64,000 nucleotides of DNA from Mycolicibacter senuensis (GTDB lineage: Bacteria; Actinomycetota; Actinomycetes; Mycobacteriales; Mycobacteriaceae). Below the pieces are notes generated by a model. The model saw only the letters and a program-made list of their open reading frames with translations. It was not told the origin of the DNA and ran no database searches. How positions within the stretch are numbered: position 1 is the stretch's first letter; each line of letters opens with the position of its first letter. Of this stretch, positions 61,929 through 64,000 are shown piece after piece. The stretch lies in NCBI RefSeq assembly GCF_002101885.1, contig NZ_LQPS01000054.1, forward strand, positions 124,001-188,000, read 5' to 3'. Made by a program: the position numbers and the translations under genes.

Positions 61929-63674
61929 ATGACCTCGCCTGATGCCCCCGCCGGGCCTATCCCGGACTCGCCGGCCCCGCCCGCAGACCCACCCGTCACT
62001 ACGTTCGCCGACCTGCAGATACACCCTTCGGTGCTGCAGGCCGTCGTCGACGTCGGCTACGAGACGCCCTCGGCGATTCAGGCCGCCACCATCCCGGCAC
62101 TGCTGGCCGGCTCCGACGTGGTCGGGCTGGCGCAGACCGGCACCGGTAAGACCGCGGCGTTCGCCATCCCGATCCTGTCGCGCATCGACACCGCCAGTAA
62201 GGCCACCCAGGCGCTGGTGCTGGCACCCACCCGGGAGCTGGCGCTGCAGGTCGCCGAGGCGTTCGGGCGCTACGGCTCGCACCTGCCACGCGTCAACGTG
62301 CTGCCGATCTACGGCGGCGCGTCCTACACCGTGCAGCTGTCCGGGCTCAGGCGCGGCGCCCAGGTGGTGGTCGGCACCCCGGGCCGGGTCATCGACCACC
62401 TGGAGCGGGGCAGCCTGGACCTGTCGCACCTGGACTACCTGGTGCTCGACGAGGCCGATGAGATGCTGCAGATGGGTTTCGCCGAGGACGTGGAGCGCAT
62501 CCTGGCCGACACCCCGGAGTACAAGCAGGTGGCGTTGTTCTCCGCGACGATGCCGCCGGCGATCCGCCGGATCACCACGCGCTACCTGCATGACCCGGTC
62601 GAGGTCACCGTCGAGGCGAAAACCACCACGGCGGAGAACATCTCGCAGCGCTACATCGAGGTCGCCGGCCCGCGCAAGATGGACGCGCTGACGCGGGTGC
62701 TCGAGGTCGAGTCCTTCGAGGCGATGATCGTGTTCGTGCGCACCAAGCAGGCCACCGAGGAGGTCGCCGAGAAGCTGCGCGCCCGCGGGTTTGCCGCCGC
62801 GGCGATCAACGGCGATATCGCCCAGGCGCAGCGCGAGCGGACCATCGCGTCGCTCAAGAGCGGAAATATCGACATCCTGGTGGCCACCGATGTCGCCGCG
62901 CGCGGCCTGGACGTCGAACGCATCTCGCACGTGGTCAACTACGACATCCCGCACGACACCGAGGCCTACGTGCACCGCATCGGGCGCACCGGGCGGGCCG
63001 GTCGATCGGGGACCGCGCTGCTGTTCGTCAGCCCGCGGGAACGTCACCTGCTCAAGGCGATCGAGCGGGCGACCCGCCAAAAGCTGACCGAGTCGACGCT
63101 GCCCACGGTCGAGGACGTCAACGCCCAGCGGGTGGCGAAGTTCGCCGACTCGATCACCGCCAGCCTCGGCGCGTCCGGCACCGACCTGTTCCGCAGCCTG
63201 GTAGAGGAGTACAGCCGGGAACACAACGTGCCGATGGCCGACATCGCCGCCGCCCTGGCGCTGCAGTCCCGCGACGGCGAAGCGTTCCTGATGGAGCCGG
63301 AACCGCCTGCGCGGGAACGCCGCTCACGCGAGAACTTCGAGCGTCCCGACCGCAAGGGCGACCGCAAGGGCCCGCCCAAGGAAGGGTTCGCCACCTACCG
63401 GATCGCGGTGGGCAAGCGCCACAAGGTCAACCCGGGCGCGATCGTCGGGGCCCTGGCCAACGAGGGCGGGCTGAACCGCAGCGACTTCGGCCACATCAGC
63501 ATCCGGGTGGACCACTCGCTGGTGGAACTGCCCGCCAAGCTGCCCGGCAAGACGCTCAAGGCGCTGGAGCAGACCCGCATCCAGGGCCAGTTGATCAACC
63601 TGCGCCGCGACCGGCCGTCCGGCAAACCCGCTCGCCACGGTGACGGGGGGACGCACCGGAAACGGATGGGATGA
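61929..63674 (+). CDS. deaD: DEAD-box RNA helicase DeaD/CsdA
   Basis: The 581-residue protein matches Rv1253. Helicase motifs are AQTGTGKTAAF, PTRELALQ, LVLDEADEML, SATMPPAI, ARGLDVERISHV and HRIGRTGRAGR, and a DbpA-type RNA-binding domain lies around 480-560. The tail is basic. Such helicases remodel rRNA and mRNA, often in cold. ATG 61929 is 10 nt after TAGACT. The stop overlaps the next gene's ATG (ATGA). Confidence 0.95.
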   Translation: MTSPDAPAGPIPDSPAPPADPPVTTFADLQIHPSVLQAVVDVGYETPSAIQAATIPALLAGSDVVGLAQTGTGKTAAFAIPILSRIDTASKATQALVLAPTRELALQVAEAFGRYGSHLPRVNVLPIYGGASYTVQLSGLRRGAQVVVGTPGRVIDHLERGSLDLSHLDYLVLDEADEMLQMGFAEDVERILADTPEYKQVALFSATMPPAIRRITTRYLHDPVEVTVEAKTTTAENISQRYIEVAGPRKMDALTRVLEVESFEAMIVFVRTKQATEEVAEKLRARGFAAAAINGDIAQAQRERTIASLKSGNIDILVATDVAARGLDVERISHVVNYDIPHDTEAYVHRIGRTGRAGRSGTALLFVSPRERHLLKAIERATRQKLTESTLPTVEDVNAQRVAKFADSITASLGASGTDLFRSLVEEYSREHNVPMADIAAALALQSRDGEAFLMEPEPPARERRSRENFERPDRKGDRKGPPKEGFATYRIAVGKRHKVNPGAIVGALANEGGLNRSDFGHISIRVDHSLVELPAKLPGKTLKALEQTRIQGQLINLRRDRPSGKPARHGDGGTHRKRMG

Positions 63675-64000
63675 CGCTGCCGTCCGAGGAGGTCGCCCAG
63701 GGCGGACTGGAACAGGTCGCCCACGTCGATCGGGTCGCCTCGCTGACCGGTGTGCGCGCAGTGGCCGCGCTCCTGGTCGTCGGCACCCATGCGGCCTACA
63801 CCACCGGCAAATACACCCACGGCTATGCCGGCCTGCTGGGTTCCCGGATGGAGATCGGCGTGCCGATCTTCTTCGTGCTCTCCGGTTTTCTGTTGTTCCG
63901 GCCCTGGGTGCGGGCCACCGCCCTCGATCGCCCCGATCCGTCGGTGCGGCGCTACGCCTGGCATCGGGTGCGGCGCATCATGCCCGCCTACGTCGTGACG
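63671..64000 (+). CDS. acyltransferase 3 family membrane protein, 5' part (cut by window edge)
   Basis: The 110 visible residues open with MTLPSEEVAQG and then LTGVRAVAALLVVGTHAAY, whose His is the usual catalytic one near the first helix of acyltransferase 3 proteins. Then comes FFVLSGFLLFRPWV and RYAWHRVRRIMPAY, which are family hallmarks. It corresponds to Rv1254. Such integral membrane enzymes O-acylate lipids or polysaccharides at the cell envelope. ATG 63671 overlaps the deaD stop by 4 bp, so it is co-translated. The rest lies outside the window. Confidence 0.85.
   Translation, partial: MTLPSEEVAQGGLEQVAHVDRVASLTGVRAVAALLVVGTHAAYTTGKYTHGYAGLLGSRMEIGVPIFFVLSGFLLFRPWVRATALDRPDPSVRRYAWHRVRRIMPAYVVT

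Overview
The window is high-GC actinobacterial DNA, and its gene content and order place it in the Mycobacteriaceae. It has a PE/PPE pair, an MmpS/MmpL pair, the LpqY-SugABC trehalose importer, a PGRS-repeat protein and the SigE-RseA-HtrA-TatB stress module. From about 9.4 kb to the right edge the order follows, from memory, the M. tuberculosis interval Rv1193 (fadD36) to Rv1254. PE, PPE and PGRS sequences point to a slow-growing or related PE/PPE-bearing lineage. I cannot name the species.

Layout. 0-1.3 kb: end of a PE gene and a PPE-SVP gene. 1.3-5.7 kb: a minus-strand SDR, metallo-beta-lactamase-fold and esterase operon with a divergent TetR regulator, then a secreted HNH nuclease. 5.8-9.3 kb: psuG, a cytochrome aa3 oxidase subunit I gene with a possible leader peptide, and a regulator with clustered cysteines. 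9.4-15.3 kb: fadD36, a small lipoprotein, and TetR/mmpS/mmpL. 15.3-25 kb: dapD and dapE (lysine/DAP synthesis), a large P-loop ATPase, a LOG-family gene, fadD6, folP2, gpgS (methylglucose lipopolysaccharide), a DivIVA-like protein, tagA and a DUF3117 protein. 25-29 kb: glgM and glgC (maltose-1-phosphate and glucan synthesis), then a PGRS protein whose PE domain is replaced by a signal peptide. 29-33.6 kb: an isoprenylcysteine methyltransferase-like protein, a two-gene ABC exporter with its TetR regulator, and an O-methyltransferase. 33.8-37.1 kb: sigE, rseA, htrA, tatB. 37.1-43.9 kb: mrp, a lytic transglycosylase, a DUF1003 protein, an MgtE-N/CBS protein, a CitE-like lyase and small membrane proteins. 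44-48.9 kb: lpqY-sugA-sugB-sugC plus a SUFU-domain gene. 48.9-58 kb: corA, mdh, malic enzyme, lpqZ, an SDR and kgd. 58-64 kb: a membrane protein, an MFS exporter with a long tail, lprE, deaD and a truncated acyltransferase.

Regulation visible in the sequence. At least thirteen starts have a TANNNT -10 box ending 6-7 nt before the start codon, the arrangement of leaderless mycobacterial transcripts. Three divergent pairs (dapD/dapE, the ATPase/LOG pair, glgM/glgC) have it on both sides. Palindromes overlap the start regions controlled by two of the TetR regulators. Several convergent gene pairs end in hairpins that lie at or near their stop codons.

No tRNA, rRNA, CRISPR array or insertion sequence was seen. 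No gene-free stretch exceeds about 200 bases; the largest are 58887-59084 and 33597-33788, which hold promoters only. Gene symbols rest on recalled M. tuberculosis homologues, not on a search.
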